This document shows positions 36,691 to 48,688 of a DNA stretch of 64,000 bases, piece by piece. Source of the DNA: Gelatoporia subvermispora B (taxonomy: Eukaryota; Basidiomycota; Agaricomycetes; Polyporales; Gelatoporiaceae); contig KB445798.1 of assembly GCA_000320605.2 (NCBI GenBank), positions 1,619,541 to 1,683,540 on the forward strand, written 5' to 3'. Below the pieces are notes generated by a model, which was given only the letters and a program-made list of their open reading frames with translations, ran no database searches and was not told the origin of the DNA. Numbering within the stretch: the stretch's first letter is position 1; each line of letters opens with the position of its first letter. Position numbers and translations under genes: made by a program.

Positions 36691-36873
36691 GCCCGTGGCA
36701 GAACAAGAGGTTAGTTGGAATGGGAGTGGAATTATATATTATAGCAGTTTGAGTAAGATAGAGGAATCCTATTGTCACACCCTCCTAGTACTGGGATGCC
36801 CGTCAAGGCAGTGTAAATCTATGCCGGACGACCCACGTACAGTTTGCCGCAGCATTCGATAACAGGTATAGTG

Positions 36874-38603
36874 TTACAGTCCTCGTGCAGCAAGAATATC
36901 CTCTCCAAGACCAGACTTTAACTTCGTCGAACAGGGGCCTTTGTCTGTTCGCTCAATCTGCCAATACGATCGCCGTTTCCCCGAAAACTCTAGGACCAGA
37001 AACTGAATCGATAAGAGACATTTCGCAAGTCTTAGAGCGAACTTGCGCTCGTCGAGAGTGGCCATCCACTTTCGTTCGTACCTCGGGCACCCTTGAGCAG
37101 GCCAACGACTATCATGGTCCCAAATTTGTCGGAATTGTGCCCCAAACGAGTTGTCGAAGCCGTCCGCCCACCTGACTCGAACCACTAGGTGCGTCATTGA
37201 AGGGAACAGTCGACCAAATGCCCGAAGCATTTTCTACAGTTATGAGTAAACGATTGCGCAAACATTAGAAGGCACTACTCACAAAGGGCACCTCCTTCCG
37301 AGCAAGAAACGCAAAACAAGTCATGTCAACGATGAGGTTATTGAGATCCATGTAATGTCCCTTCACTGCATCTATATTTCGAAAGCATTTGCGGCCAAGC
37401 ACCAGCAGCGTGAAACTGAGAGTGGAGGGACCTATAAGATCAAGGTATTCGACGAGCCAGCTGAGATCCTTCTTGCACATTTCGCTATATCCCCGGTGAA
37501 TGTTGAGACGGCGGATCTGACATCGCAGATTGAGGACGTGGCAGCTAGAAATGTCTGTGTTCACCGTCTCGAGGAAAGGCCACGGATCCTTCGCTTGTGC
37601 TCGCAGATTTGCACGGGCTAACGTGTCTCTAACTTGGCGCTGATCCACTCTCCATCTAACAGGATCCACGTAGTACTTCAATTGGCGAATGTTAGGAAAG
37701 GCCTTCGTGAGAATGCGGAGGCTGACGCAAGATGTGCCTCTCAAGACGAGAGTGTGGACATTTTGGCACGGTGCTGATGGAGCACGGAAGAAACCACTGT
37801 CCATGGAGACCCTGACCTCCCTGAGCGTAGATGCAAAACGCGCAAGGTCTGGGAAGTCGAGCTCCATTTGCGCCAGAGGGAAACGTGGGATCAGGATATC
37901 CAGTCGCAGCAAGGAGAGCGGCGCCTGTAAGGTGTTCAACAACTTACAGTCCATCGCACCCGCGCGAAAGATGTGTAATTTCTGCAGCGTCTGGTTTTCC
38001 TCACAAGCAGCTATCAGGAGCTGGCGAGCCGCACCTAAGGCTTTGAGAGATGAATATTTGAGGGACTCCAGGTTATGCGCGTTCGCCAGAAGGTCTGATG
38101 CAAGGGCAACCGCCTTGGTAGACTTAGCGGAGCGTACAAAGCCTACGGAAAACGTAGGCTGAAGCGACAGCTCACGGGCAAGTTGAAAGCGGATAGGGCG
38201 GCCACCCGAGTAGAGGCTGTCGCGGATCGCATCGGCATTCTCTTCGTTGAGAGAGATGTTCCAATATCGGAAATGTGCGATGGCGTATGGGTGAAGCGAG
38301 CGGCATGTTAGAGCCATGGAAAGCGCGTCTTCCCTTATGACTAAGTGGCGCAGCATGTAGACTAGGCAATCGAGATCGAGCGCAATGTCACCGTCTTGCA
38401 CAGGCGATCCTTGGCTGAGGTACGGTCAGAAACTTGTCCATTGTATTTGGACAAGGATAAGCTACGCACGTTTGATCTGCGGGCTCGTCTGTGAATTCGA
38501 GGGCATCATGGGGAACAGGGGCGATGGGGTAAACGAAATGGTCAATCGTAATAGAGTCGGATGAATTCCCCATTCCCATGGAGGCATAGTACATGAGGTC
38601 CAT
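36874..38603 (-). CDS. F-box/LRR-like protein, tandem copy 2
   Basis: Minus-strand exons 38470-38603, 37283-38414 and 36874-37233 give 541 residues, intact. Its N-terminal 45 residues (MDLMYYASMGMGNSSDS and on) differ completely from copy 1. From LDLDCLVYMLRHL and EDALSMALTCRSLHPYAIAH onward the two are collinear, with LESLKYSSLKALGA, NQTLQKLHIFRAGAMD, FPNIRQLKYYVDP, LRCQIRRLNIH, SWLVEYLDLIGPSTLSFT and a C-terminal domain with WDHDSRW and RRSYWQIERTDKG. Divergence is moderate across the whole length, so the duplication is not recent. The likely role is that of an F-box substrate adaptor (inferred). Three start-region Met codons are close together and the exact start is not certain. Confidence 0.86.
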
Positions 38604-39538
38604 CGTTGAAGAACAACGGAACGGCAAGTTAAAGAATGTGTGAGTGAAGCGTCGCTGAACGCCAGAGTACCTGGTGGTGTTACGAATTGGCAATGTCCTG
38701 CAGCCGTATGAGATGGATTTTCGCTGGAAGAGAAGTCCACAACACACCTAGCAGTTCAGCAGGTTCCTCCCCATAGCAACAACTCCTAGCAATACCCAGT
38801 ACTCGCTTGTATCCTTGCGACAGGCTGTCACCGTCGGTGGGACGTTCTGAGCACTGCCCCCGAGATGTTACCGTTGCACAGGCTTTTCAGGCGGTAGGGG
38901 CAAGTTCGGCGCTACAAAAGAACAGCAGAAGAACTTGTGAGGGGCTATCGAGCTCGGCAAATCTACAGATGCTTATGGTGCGCATAGGATAGCGCGAAGC
39001 TCGATGGCATCTGTTGGTCCTGGGCGGAGACTGACCCTCGCTAGCATGGAAGGCACCAGTCCAAAACCAGGTAAACACGAGTACCAGAGCGCTTGCATGT
39101 ATTCTGGCAGCTTCTTGGATTGCGCAAATTCTGCCTTTGCCTCCACCAGCACGGGCGTCGCATGTAAAACGCAGAACAAGTGGACTTATTCGAAGAACTG
39201 CCCGAGTTCGAGCTTGAATGTGAAGCGTGCGGCAAATGGAAATGTGAATGGGCGCGCTCATCGAAGTTTACTCGCGCTTCACATGGATCTGGAGGCGCTC
39301 TGCGGCCACGCCGAATCCAGCAATGCCCCACCTTCACGATCACGACGCGGCATGAGACCGACGTACTAACTCTGAAAGGCTGGACACAGATTCGCTTATG
39401 AGTTGACCGATGCATTTCGCGAAACCTCTCTAGTGATAACCCTGCGCAAGATCACCAATTCACCGAAGACAGGGACGCTATAAGCTTACAACTGAAAAGC
39501 GGCTGCAGCAGAATGGAGCGACATCTTGGCATTCAAGA
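38604..39538. other. duplicated 5' flank of F-box copy 2
   Basis: Matches the flank of copy 1 as described for 35147-36429. Beyond about 39400 it becomes the 3' region of the minus-strand carboxypeptidase. No gene is supported. Confidence 0.5.
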
Positions 39539-41721
39539 TTATTGAAGATCCTGCTGAGTTATCCATCGGTTCACAAGTTCCAGTGATTCTTTGGGTTTAT
39601 CGTGCGGCGCCTTTAAGAGAAATATGAGCTCCGAATCGTATGACACGCCCGTGAGAGGTACAAACGCACCAAATGCCCAGCGCCATAGATAGTTGCGAAA
39701 GTGAACGGTCCCGAGCTACGCGTCAGCCCTGCAGGGGTCCCGTTGGCGTGCCACTCTCGCAGTGGTTGCTTGACGAACGTATCCTGACCGGTCCATTCCA
39801 CTGCGAGAGTCATCCGCTCGTTACCCACCTGCACATACATATGAATTACGTGCCACGACGGCGGATCTAGCAAGACTCACCCAGTTCCCCATAAAGTCTG
39901 TATCACCCACGTAGATGAGCGCACGTACTCCCCGTTCCAGAAGCGCGCCAATGTAGTACTGAGTTGGGAACATCTCGTCGGGGCGCTGAGCGAATGCCCT
40001 CTCGATGGCGTCGTTGCAGCTCTGGAACGTCTTGACAGCTGCGTCGACACCGAGAGCGCGACGAATGTCTTTACGATTGAGGAAGTCGTCGACATCGCTA
40101 GAATGTCAATGAGTGCGCCACTCGAGAATAAAATTAGGCCGAACGCACGTCATCTGAGGGTAACATAGCGTCTCTTCGACGCCACCTTCACTGAGGGGTC
40201 CGGAGGTTAGCGATTGCGAATGGCCGGACTCGCAGACTTACCAAAGCTTGCTTAGATCGTACGGATTGTAGCCTGCAGCCCAGGTCAGTACCGACTCTCG
40301 TAGGTAGGCAAGAGATTGACTAACCTGTGGCAATCATCGGAGTATAGAGTTCGTTCAGGCAGAACAAGCTGGCGGAAAGGCAGTCGAAGTAGTTGAAGGA
40401 GTCTTCACAACCTTTCTTGAACAAGCTTTCGCAACGACTCAGCTGGAAATTAGAGCACACGTTATCAGTTATCTCACAACAGCACCGGTACCTGGGTTGC
40501 TTACGCTGTACTTCATCCGAACACACGTACTGGGCAAAAGCTACTTCAACACATCGTTGCAGTTCATGAAGAGATGGATCATGAATCACCTCGGACTCTG
40601 GATGGGAGGGACCGAGATGTTATGGCACTGCATCTCATAGTATGAGGCGATCATAACGGGCCAGTTTGTGACACCATTCCCTACAGATCTCAGGTTCTTT
40701 AGCGGAGGATGATGGAGCAGCGTCAAATAGGTACCCACCTATCATAATGGACTCGAGGTTGATCGGGGTTAACCCCGCTTTCTGAAGCCGTGCATTCTGA
40801 TCGTATATCTCTGCAGCAAAAACTGGAATGTAGCGCCCCTGATCTCATTATTTCCAGAATTGTGAGTACCGGACACTCGGTGGACGTACTCCGTACGATT
40901 CCCCAGCCATGTGGAAGGGCCTGCCCTTGAACTGTGTAAAATGTTCGAAGAATATTGCAACGAAGGCCGCGATGTCCTTCGATGCATCAAGGGTGTTGTC
41001 GATGAATTCCCCGTGCTCCGCATACGAGAAGCCGACGCCGATCGGCTGATCAACGAAAAATATGTTTGCGCGATTGTTCCATGAGTAAGGATTGTACGTG
41101 GCATTAAATGGGCCGGTAACTGTGCAGGGACCTTGACAATTGACAAAATCAGCCTGCATGTCTCAGAGAAGCTGGATAATGAACATACCGAGTTCCATAA
41201 ATAGGCCAGTCGCAGACGAGCACCCGGGCCCACCATTGGTCCAAAAGATCACATCGTCACTCTCAGGGTCATTTCTGCTCTCGAAGAAGTAGAAGAAGAG
41301 GTGGTGTGTTTCTCTGTCAATGTATCCTGTATAGGCTCTGACGGGATCAACGTATGAGTGTCATAGCTATCTGCGGCTGACAGAAGTCCCACCGAGTGGT
41401 CCCATCACAAAAGTGCGATTGCTTGATACGAACATTGTAGTGGGGGAACAGTGGATGTCTGAGTATCGTGTATGCCGTTGATGACAGGGCATTGAGATTT
41501 CCTAATGGGGAGAACGGTGCTGCCTCGTGGGTGAACAGGTCGCACTCAACAGCATGTTGGGAGACAGTTTCAGTTTCGTAAGACATATGACGCATTTCGT
41601 GGGAATGCGAGTTCCAGTTTCTCTTGTTCGCAACAGGTGTTGACCGGAATGGCTGTTGAGCATCGCCTTGCGCGAGCACGACGGAGGACGCGCAAAAGCA
41701 TAGCAGGAGGATGAGAAACAT
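39539..41721 (-). CDS. secreted serine carboxypeptidase (S10), minus-strand copy
   Basis: Twelve minus-strand exons: 41393-41721, 41189-41337, 40890-41131, 40739-40838, 40590-40680, 40505-40529, 40325-40442, 40242-40272, 40149-40190, 39881-40097, 39670-39828 and 39539-39610, giving 524 residues. It starts with a signal peptide ([18 protein letters not shown]). Peptidase family S10 features: [30 protein letters not shown], the nucleophile Ser238 in GESYG next to GRYIPVF, Asp443 in GDTDFMGNW, and His500 in GAGHL. S10 enzymes remove C-terminal residues from peptides at acidic pH, here probably outside the cell or in the vacuole. It is the head-to-head paralogue of the next gene, with the same exon plan. 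The aspartate loop differs (DTDFMGNW against ANDWICNW). Confidence 0.92.
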
Positions 41722-41754
41722 GCCGTTCCGCAGCTTAGGATGCCCTCATTGCTT

Positions 41755-41763
41755 GTTTATATG
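41755..41763 (-). promoter_or_regulatory. TATA-like box of the minus-strand carboxypeptidase
   Basis: The minus strand reads CATATAAAC, ending 33 bp before the start codon at 41721. Confidence 0.55.
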
Positions 41764-42510
41764 CCTGCGAAGATCCTCTAAGGCACCGTGTCCAACATCC
41801 TGATGTGTTCCTGGCAGATCATGATCAACTGGTCTAGCGCTCAAGGGAGCTCGAGATGCGCAGTTGGTGCCACGAGCTTGCCGCCATAACAACGGATCAG
41901 TGATTGACGTCGTTCCTCCGAGATACGTCGCGCGACGAGATGGTCTCGGACACTTCACAAGTTAGCCAGAACCAGAGATGGTGTCCAAGGTACGCGTCCG
42001 CGGCACCGGAGGAGACTCCGACGCCGCCACAGATAACAAATATTTGCTCACTATGTCACGTGCTGCGCGAGCCTACGGTATCGACGCCACGATCGTGGCA
42101 CGATGAGGCAGAGTGTCTGACTCATGGCCGATATGATTGCTCTGGTCTTGTTCGGTTGTAAGAGGAATCATGACTGCTATGTAGGTGGATCATACACTGT
42201 GTGTTGGCCGTGAACTAGGAAAAAATTTGGTTGAATGTGCGGAGGTGGTACGCCTTGATCAGCAGCTATCTAGTACGGCCCGGTAGTTGTTTCTTGCCTG
42301 ACCATTGCAACCCTCGTCCTCAGACGATATAACATCAACACCCAAAGCTTCAAACAGCACTCGACTGCCTGTCGACTCGTCGTCGGGGCTGACTTTCGAG
42401 TCGGAATGGCGGGTGGGCGCCGTTATCGTGCTCCGCACCTGCGCCGCATGCTGCACATGTCGACTTCCCATCACTGCGTCTAATCTTGGTCGGTCCGGCG
42501 GTGGGGAGCA

Positions 42511-42518
42511 ATATAAGG
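42511..42518 (+). promoter_or_regulatory. TATA-like box of the plus-strand carboxypeptidase
   Basis: ATATAAGG lies about 35 bp before the start codon at 42553. Confidence 0.55.
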
Positions 42519-42552
42519 CACGCAGCTGCGCGCGTGCACCGACGTAGGCGTC

Positions 42553-44730
42553 ATGCTCTCTCCCCGCATCCTCAGCCTGCTTGGGCTCGCCGCCGTCGCG
42601 TGCGGCAGCGCACAGCAGCCGTTCTTCAGACCGACCAGCCAGGGCAAGAATCCAAGCTCAAACCCGTTCGCGTTCTCCAAGCCTGCGCCGAGCGTAGAGA
42701 CAGTTACGAACTTTGGTGCTGGATTCGACGCGTACGACGCGGGCCTGTTCACGCCTCTCGAGGATTTCAGTGCGCTGTCGACGGACGAGTACACGACTCT
42801 TGGTCACCCGCTCTTCCCTAGCTACAACGTGCGCATCAAACAGTCGACGTTCTGCGACGGTACTGCGCGGTGAGCATTGGTGACAGTTATTGCGTCGAGC
42901 TGGGGAAGAGCTGATCATTGCGTGGACAGCGCATACACTGGGTACATCGACAAGGAGGCGCATCACCTCTTCTTCTACTTCTTCGAGAGCAGGAACGACC
43001 CAGATACGGACGACGTCATCTTCTGGACGAATGGTGGACCTGGCTGCTCATCCTCGTTGGGACTGTTTATGGAGCTCGGTGCGTGTCATACTCCCGGGTG
43101 TCGCGTCCATATCGCTTACGACGCGTCCACGACGACCTAGGTCCCTGTAGAGTGAACACGCCGCATAACGTCACATACAACCCGTACTCCTGGAACGAGA
43201 ATGCAAACGTCTTCTTTGTGGACCAACCCGTCGGCGTCGGTTTCTCGTACGCGGAGCACGGCGAGTCCGTCGACAACACCCTGGATGCGGCGAAGGACAT
43301 TGCTGCATTCGTTGCGATCTTCTTCGAGCACTTCACCAAGTTCAAGGGGCGCGCGTTCCACATGGCTGGCGAGTCGTACGGAGTGCGTATACGTGGCCTG
43401 CATGCATATATGGCGCTTGGGACTGACGTGGGCTTGGGTAGGGCCGATACATCCCGGTCTTCGCCTCCGAGGTCTTTGACCAGAATGCGCAGTTGGAGGC
43501 GGCGGGACTTACGCCCATCAACCTCAGCTCGGTCATGATCGGTACGAGACGAGGATACCGTACGTTCGGAGGAGGCGTATTTACTATGATGGTTCACAGG
43601 TAACGGCTGCACGCACTGGCCGACCATGGTGACTTCGTACTACGAGATGCAATGCCAGAACATCTCCGTACCGCCCATCCAGGACGTCAGGTGCGTCTTC
43701 TGCTTTCAGCACTGAGATAACGTGCTGAGCCTTTCGTAGCACGTGCGTCCGGATGAAGCAGAGTGTACGTGTGCAGTTCGTATATTAGGTTCACAGCCCG
43801 CTCACAGCGTCCCTGTAGCTGTCTCGTTGCGAGAAATGGATGAGCAGCTGTGACGACGCGTACAATGAGCTCGACTGCGAGGCCGCGAGCATGTTCTGCT
43901 CGGCAGAGATCTCTTACCCGTTCTTCAACTCCGGTGCGTCCTCAGTCCTGGTATCTATCCCATCGCGCTGGCACTGACCGTACCACAGGATACAATCCAT
44001 ATGACATTAGCAAGCTTTGGTACGCCGCGCACACCACCAACCCGCCTCCATTTCTCACTAACCTCACCTTAGCGACGGCCCCATCGAAGAGACGCTCTGC
44101 TACCCCTTGACCAAGTACGTCCCCTACCCGCTCCCAGTATTCCCCAACCCACTCACTACGCGCCCCCAGATCGATCTCGGGCTTCCTCGACCGCGCGGAC
44201 GTACGGCACACGCTCGGCGTTGATCCGTCCGTAGGCAACTTCAGCAGCTGCAGCGACAACGTGAACGCGGCGTTCCACGCACGCGGGGACCAGATGTTCC
44301 CGACGCAGTACTACATCGGCGCGCTCCTCGAGCGCGGTGTGCGGGCACTCATCTACGTCGGCGCAAATGATTGGATCTGCAACTGGGTGCGTCGCTTGTC
44401 CTCGTCTCATGGACCTAGGTCATGACAAGAAGGGCTGACGTGACGGGCAGGTCGGGAACGAGCGCATGACGCTCGGCCTGGAGTGGACGGGCCAGGACGC
44501 GTTCGTCGGGCAGTCTCTCCGCGAGTGGGAAGTCGACGGCAAGGCCGCGGGCTTGACGCGTAGCGCGGGGCCGTTCACGTTCGCGACAATCTTCAATGCT
44601 GGGCATATGGTGAGTTCGGTGTTGTATTCGCTGGGTTCGGCGCTGACGACGTGGACTGTAGGCGCCGTACGACAAGCCGAAGGAGTCGCTGGAGCTCGTG
44701 AAGCGCTGGCTCGCGAAGGAGGAGCTGTGA
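42553..44730 (+). CDS. secreted serine carboxypeptidase (S10), plus-strand copy
   Basis: Twelve exons: 42553-42869, 42930-43078, 43141-43382, 43442-43541, 43600-43690, 43740-43764, 43819-43933, 43989-44019, 44073-44114, 44170-44386, 44451-44609 and 44662-44730, for 518 residues. A signal peptide ([20 protein letters not shown]) is followed by a Pro-rich spacer and the S10 fold: [37 protein letters not shown], Ser234 in GESYG, Asp438 in GANDWICNW, His495 in NAGHM. Paired cysteines ([19 protein letters not shown]) fit a secreted protein. Eight of its twelve exons have exactly the length of the minus-strand paralogue's exons. The GC content is higher than in the partner, and this looks like the better conserved copy. 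Confidence 0.94.
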
Positions 44731-45292
44731 GACTTTACCGTAAGGAGTGCTAAAATTTCGTTAGGACCCAGATAGGATATCTTGTTCTAGCTACGCGCTA
44801 CTCAAATCAAAGGAAGAATTGTACGCCATCGTGCTAGCTAGCAGCATCCTCTGGTCTATATCGGCATCAAACCACAAGCTAGTCCAGCGCAAGGAAACAA
44901 AATGCCGTTCCTCTCACTTGGCATGTTGTGCCGGCGCTTCAACCAGAGCAGACCAGGAACCAGGATCTACTCTGATGGGCAACCCGTATCGCTGCTTGCT
45001 GGCGAAGCGTACCATGAGCTCAACGCCCGCGACAGGGGTGACCAGTGGTGTCTCGTCGCCACTTTTCTCATGATGCACAAGATACGTGGTTTGCCATGGG
45101 TAGCTGTCGTTCTGATGTCCACACATGAAGAATTTCGGCGAGTGTAGCTTCGAACCGTGCCGTGTATATGAGCACTATTCGGACTGACAATGATACACTG
45201 AAAGACTGGGATAATCCTCACTAGCTAGTCACCTCTGAACTTCCCAACGAAGCACGTGATTGTACAAGCATGCTTCGGTGATGCCACCAAGT
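44731..45292. other. spacer, nothing recognised
   Basis: Convergent 3' region between the plus-strand carboxypeptidase and the minus-strand oxygenase. Short frames at 44819-45147 are unsupported. Frames reading into 45225-45292 come from intron read-through at the 3' end of the oxygenase gene. Confidence 0.5.
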
Positions 45293-46780
45293 CTACTTCC
45301 CTGAAATCGTCTCTTGCGGGATTTCGCGTGGGGCAGGCGGGATCTGTACCAAACAAGTCTCGTCGGGGATTTGGTACTTTATGCGATGGGATGCTTACCT
45401 CTGCGATAAGGCACAAGTCAACATACCCCCAGTCAAGCGATGCTTCATTACCGTAAGTCGCGAATGGCATGGCGAACCGATTGTTGCTCGTGTACGGTGT
45501 CGCCCACGTGGCGTGAGTTATACTGCCCACCTCATTCTCGTCGTCCCAGGAATCATCGCGCAGCAGTACCTTTGCATTCAAAGTCGGCGCATCTTGCAAT
45601 TCAGAGACCGGATCGCACCCTGGCCATAGCTCCCGTTCAAGCTCGACCACTCGGTCTACCATCACCAAATCCCGCCCGAATTCATATAGGGCCTTTATGG
45701 AGCAATTGAGGCCCAGTTCCTTCAAGACGCGCACCACCATACGGTCGCCGCCCTTCAGCCGCCCCTCCAGCTGCCCAAGCTCAGTCTTTTGTGGATGATT
45801 CTTGTCAATGGGGTATTGGTGACGCAATCCAAAACCGACCAGGGTTCCGGATGGCACCCATGACTGGTCATTTAGGGCGGCGACCATAGCCGATCTGAAG
45901 CTTGCCTCGTTGGCCAATCTGTGTGTGGAGGCGGGGGAACCGGAGGCGGGAGCAACTTCGGGATCAGAGTAGAAGAGGTTGTAAGTCACGGTGATGCGAT
46001 AGCCGGATACCACTGGAGTGATCTCGTGCTCGACGTCGCTGAAGAACGCGGCATACCCAATGGAGGGAGTATCAGAGGCTGCAAGCACTTTTCCTGAGTC
46101 GAAGCACCACTCCTCTCCTTCATGGCGCAGTTGGAACAATCCGCCGTCGTGCATGGTCGGGAAGATGAGGACAAGAGAACCGAACATGTCTTCGCCCCGC
46201 GGGGTGTCTTTGTGCGGCTTGAAGAACGAGCCCGGCCCTGGACACGCTCGGTTAAAGAACAGTTCGTGACAGCATTGACACGTATGCAACTCACCGTACA
46301 CATTCAGCTTGTACAACTCTGCACGTATGGGACCGTCGTTCTCGCCGCCGTCTAATAGATCCAAGCGAACAAGGTCAAGGAGTCCACTCGCGAGGGGATC
46401 GAACTTCAGGGAGAAATATGCGGAGTCGAGTTTGCTCGCTTTCCTGTAGTTCTCATCCAATACATCTTCGTTGTTTCGGCCGAAGGATGCGGGTTCGCAT
46501 AATTCAGCCAAGTCACGAAGCTGCGACTCTTGGGTGTTGGCGAAGTCCATCCTCCTAAGTTAGCGCGGTCAAATATCATGTGGTGTCATTTCAGTGTGGC
46601 ATTGACCAGTGATGAGTGAACTTACCGCGCACAGCTGTAATCCTTACCGAAGAACATTATCAAGTCTTCGGGCTTGACAGCGAAGACTCCGTTGCAGAAG
46701 GGAGGCATGAAGACGATGGCATCCCCGATAGCCTTAACTCTCGCATCAATACCGTCCGTCGAGGCTGAATCAGTGCTCAT
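45293..46780 (-). CDS. 2-oxoglutarate/Fe(II) oxygenase-fold protein, intact copy
   Basis: Minus-strand exons 46626-46780, 46295-46554, 45399-46237 and 45293-45343 give 434 residues. The prolyl-4-hydroxylase-like 2OG-Fe(II) core shows the iron triad His147 and Asp149 (FFKPHKDTPRG) with His209 (FSDVEHEITPV), and the 2-oxoglutarate arginine Arg219 in SGYRITVTYNLF. The strand FGSLVLIFPTMHDGG is also typical. Such proteins are widespread in basidiomycetes with unknown substrates. A single continuous frame reads through intron 3 to 45225, but the spliced end (IPPAPREIPQETISGK) matches the end of its paralogue (IPPPPRAILQD), which supports the last intron. A related, damaged copy lies directly upstream. 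Confidence 0.86.
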
Positions 46781-47537
46781 TCTGGGATGTTGAAGAGGAT
46801 TACGGCGATTTGACGTGCTGTAAGTTCTCCCTCCTTTAAAGATGCGGAAGGTAACAGGCGCTCTGATATGTCGCGATGGATCTGGGGATTGTCGAGTGAT
46901 GCCGGGCATCTGTACGTACAAAATGAGCTTCGGTATGTGTGAATGAGCGACAGTTGGCCGCAATTAGAACGCCCCTGGATCAACAAGGACCAATGCGGCG
47001 AGCGAAGTGACTCACATGGGTAAATATTCCGATTGTAGCGGCTGCATATTGCACCCGGATCGCAATACGTACAGTCTGCATGCATGCCTCGGGGAGACCC
47101 GACGGGTGTCCCGGATGCAAGGATGTCGTGTTTGCCAGACTTTCACTCACGTAAGCGTGCCGCATACTTCTCTACCTTTGGTGACTTCGCAAACTCACAG
47201 GTGAACGTTCGGCGGGCGGATCTTGCACAACAGCGAGCACGAGGCTCTTAGCCGTAAGAATATCAGCTTTTTTGATAAACTTTTGCTCATACACTCGTGC
47301 ATACGCGGCATTTATCGGTGAATATTTTCGCTCATGTTCTAGCACGAGTACATGACGCTGAAGTTGCCAGTAGACGGGCCAGGAAGGCTTGTGGCAGAAC
47401 CTCTTCTGGTTTGATGGTATAATCGAGGGGCGAACAAGCAATGGGGAATTTCCCGATATATTGCCGTAACTATGACTCGAATGCTCTATACATGTGAGAT
47501 GCGATCGTCTTAGAAAGCCACTAGGTCGTCCAGAACC
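46781..47537. other. spacer, related to the flank at 48.7-49.3 kb
   Basis: It contains CTGGATCAACAAGGACCAAT followed by TGACTCACATG, paralleled by CTGGATCAATAGTGACCAAT and TGACTCACATG at about 48880-48925. The oxygenase duplication therefore included upstream DNA. No gene is supported. Confidence 0.5.
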
Positions 47538-48688
47538 TCAGTCCTGCAATATAGCACGAGGAGGAGGCGGAATCTGTAACATAGAACATTCGGTGTCTAA
47601 GCAGGCATCGGTGATACCTTACTCACCTCGGTAATAACGCACAGGTAGACGTAACCCCAATCAATGTCTGGATAATTCCCGTAGCATGCAAACGGCATAG
47701 CTAGCTGGTTGTTGCTCGAGTACGGGGTGGCCCATACGACCGGTGATATGAATCCCGGATGATCGCCGAAGTAATGATGGGCGTCATTCAGGGCAGCAAT
47801 TATTGCTAACCTGAATGCTGCCTCGTTGACCAGCAGGTGTGCCATGGGACGAGGATCGGGAATGAGAGCCGACTGAGGATCAGAGGTGTAGAAGAGGTTG
47901 TAGGTCACGGTCACGCGGTAGCCCGATACCATTGGGGTAATCTCGTGCTCGACGTCACTGTAGAAAGCTGCGTAACCAACGGACGCAATCTGAGCCGCCT
48001 GGAGCGCCGTGGCAGAATCGAAGCTCCACTTCTTTCCTTCATAACACAACCGAAGAGATCCGCCTTCGTGGGAGGTTGGGAAGACAATGACAAGGGAACC
48101 AAACATATCTTGTCCCCGCGGAGTGTCTTTGTGGGACTTGAAGAACAAACCGGGCTCTGTATACTCCCAGGTCAGCAGCAACTCACTTACCACGTTACAC
48201 AATGCCTTACCGTACACGTTCAACTTGTAGAGCTCTGCCGGATAGGTCTATCATGCTCCCCGCCTTCCAACAAGTCGAGGCGAATCATGTCCAAGAGGCC
48301 GCTGGCAAGGGGATCGAATTTCAGAGCAAAGGATACGGTATCTAGCTTGCTCGCTTTCCTGTAGCTCTCGTCCATCACATCTTCACCGTTCTTTCCAAAG
48401 GAGGCAGGATCGCATTGCGCTGGCAAATGGTGAATCTGCGAGTCTTCTGACTTGGCGAAGTCAATTCTCCTGTATGCATGGAGGAGTCATTTGAGTAGCT
48501 GCGTAGACAAGCCATTTGCGCCCTCACCCTGCGTGTTCGCTATTCTTACCGTAGTATACGATGAGATCTTCGGGCCCGACGGCGAAGACACCGCTGCAAA
48601 ATGGGGGTTTGGAAATGATAGATTCTCCGATAGATTTAAGTCGCTCATCAGCGCTTCCGGCGGAAGTTGTAGTTATGAGATAGCTCAT
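47538..48688 (-). pseudogene. 2OG-Fe(II) oxygenase, damaged tandem copy
   Basis: Exons matching the intact copy are 48528-48688, 48211-48469, 47627-48156 and 47538-47573. Exon 2 is 259 nt against 260 in the intact gene. A missing base near 48240 turns the expected IRAELYKLNVYG into IRQSSTS and a stop. Exon 3 is 309 nt (103 codons) shorter, having lost the central region between the AALNDA text and VVWATPYSSNN, but the loss is in frame. The iron ligands survive (FKSHKDTPRG, YSDVEHEITP) and splice sites are still good. Either it is a recent pseudogene, or a sequencing or assembly indel hides a short functional form. Confidence 0.78.

Larger units (their letters stand above)
41722..42552. promoter_or_regulatory. 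bidirectional promoter region between the carboxypeptidase pair
   Basis: An 831-bp divergent spacer. Each gene has a TATA-like box about 35-40 bp before its ATG. No coding frame is supported inside. Confidence 0.65.

Noticed and set aside
45225..45343. Longer C-terminus of the intact oxygenase by reading through the last intron
   Set aside because: The spliced C-terminus matches the paralogue, whereas the read-through part does not.
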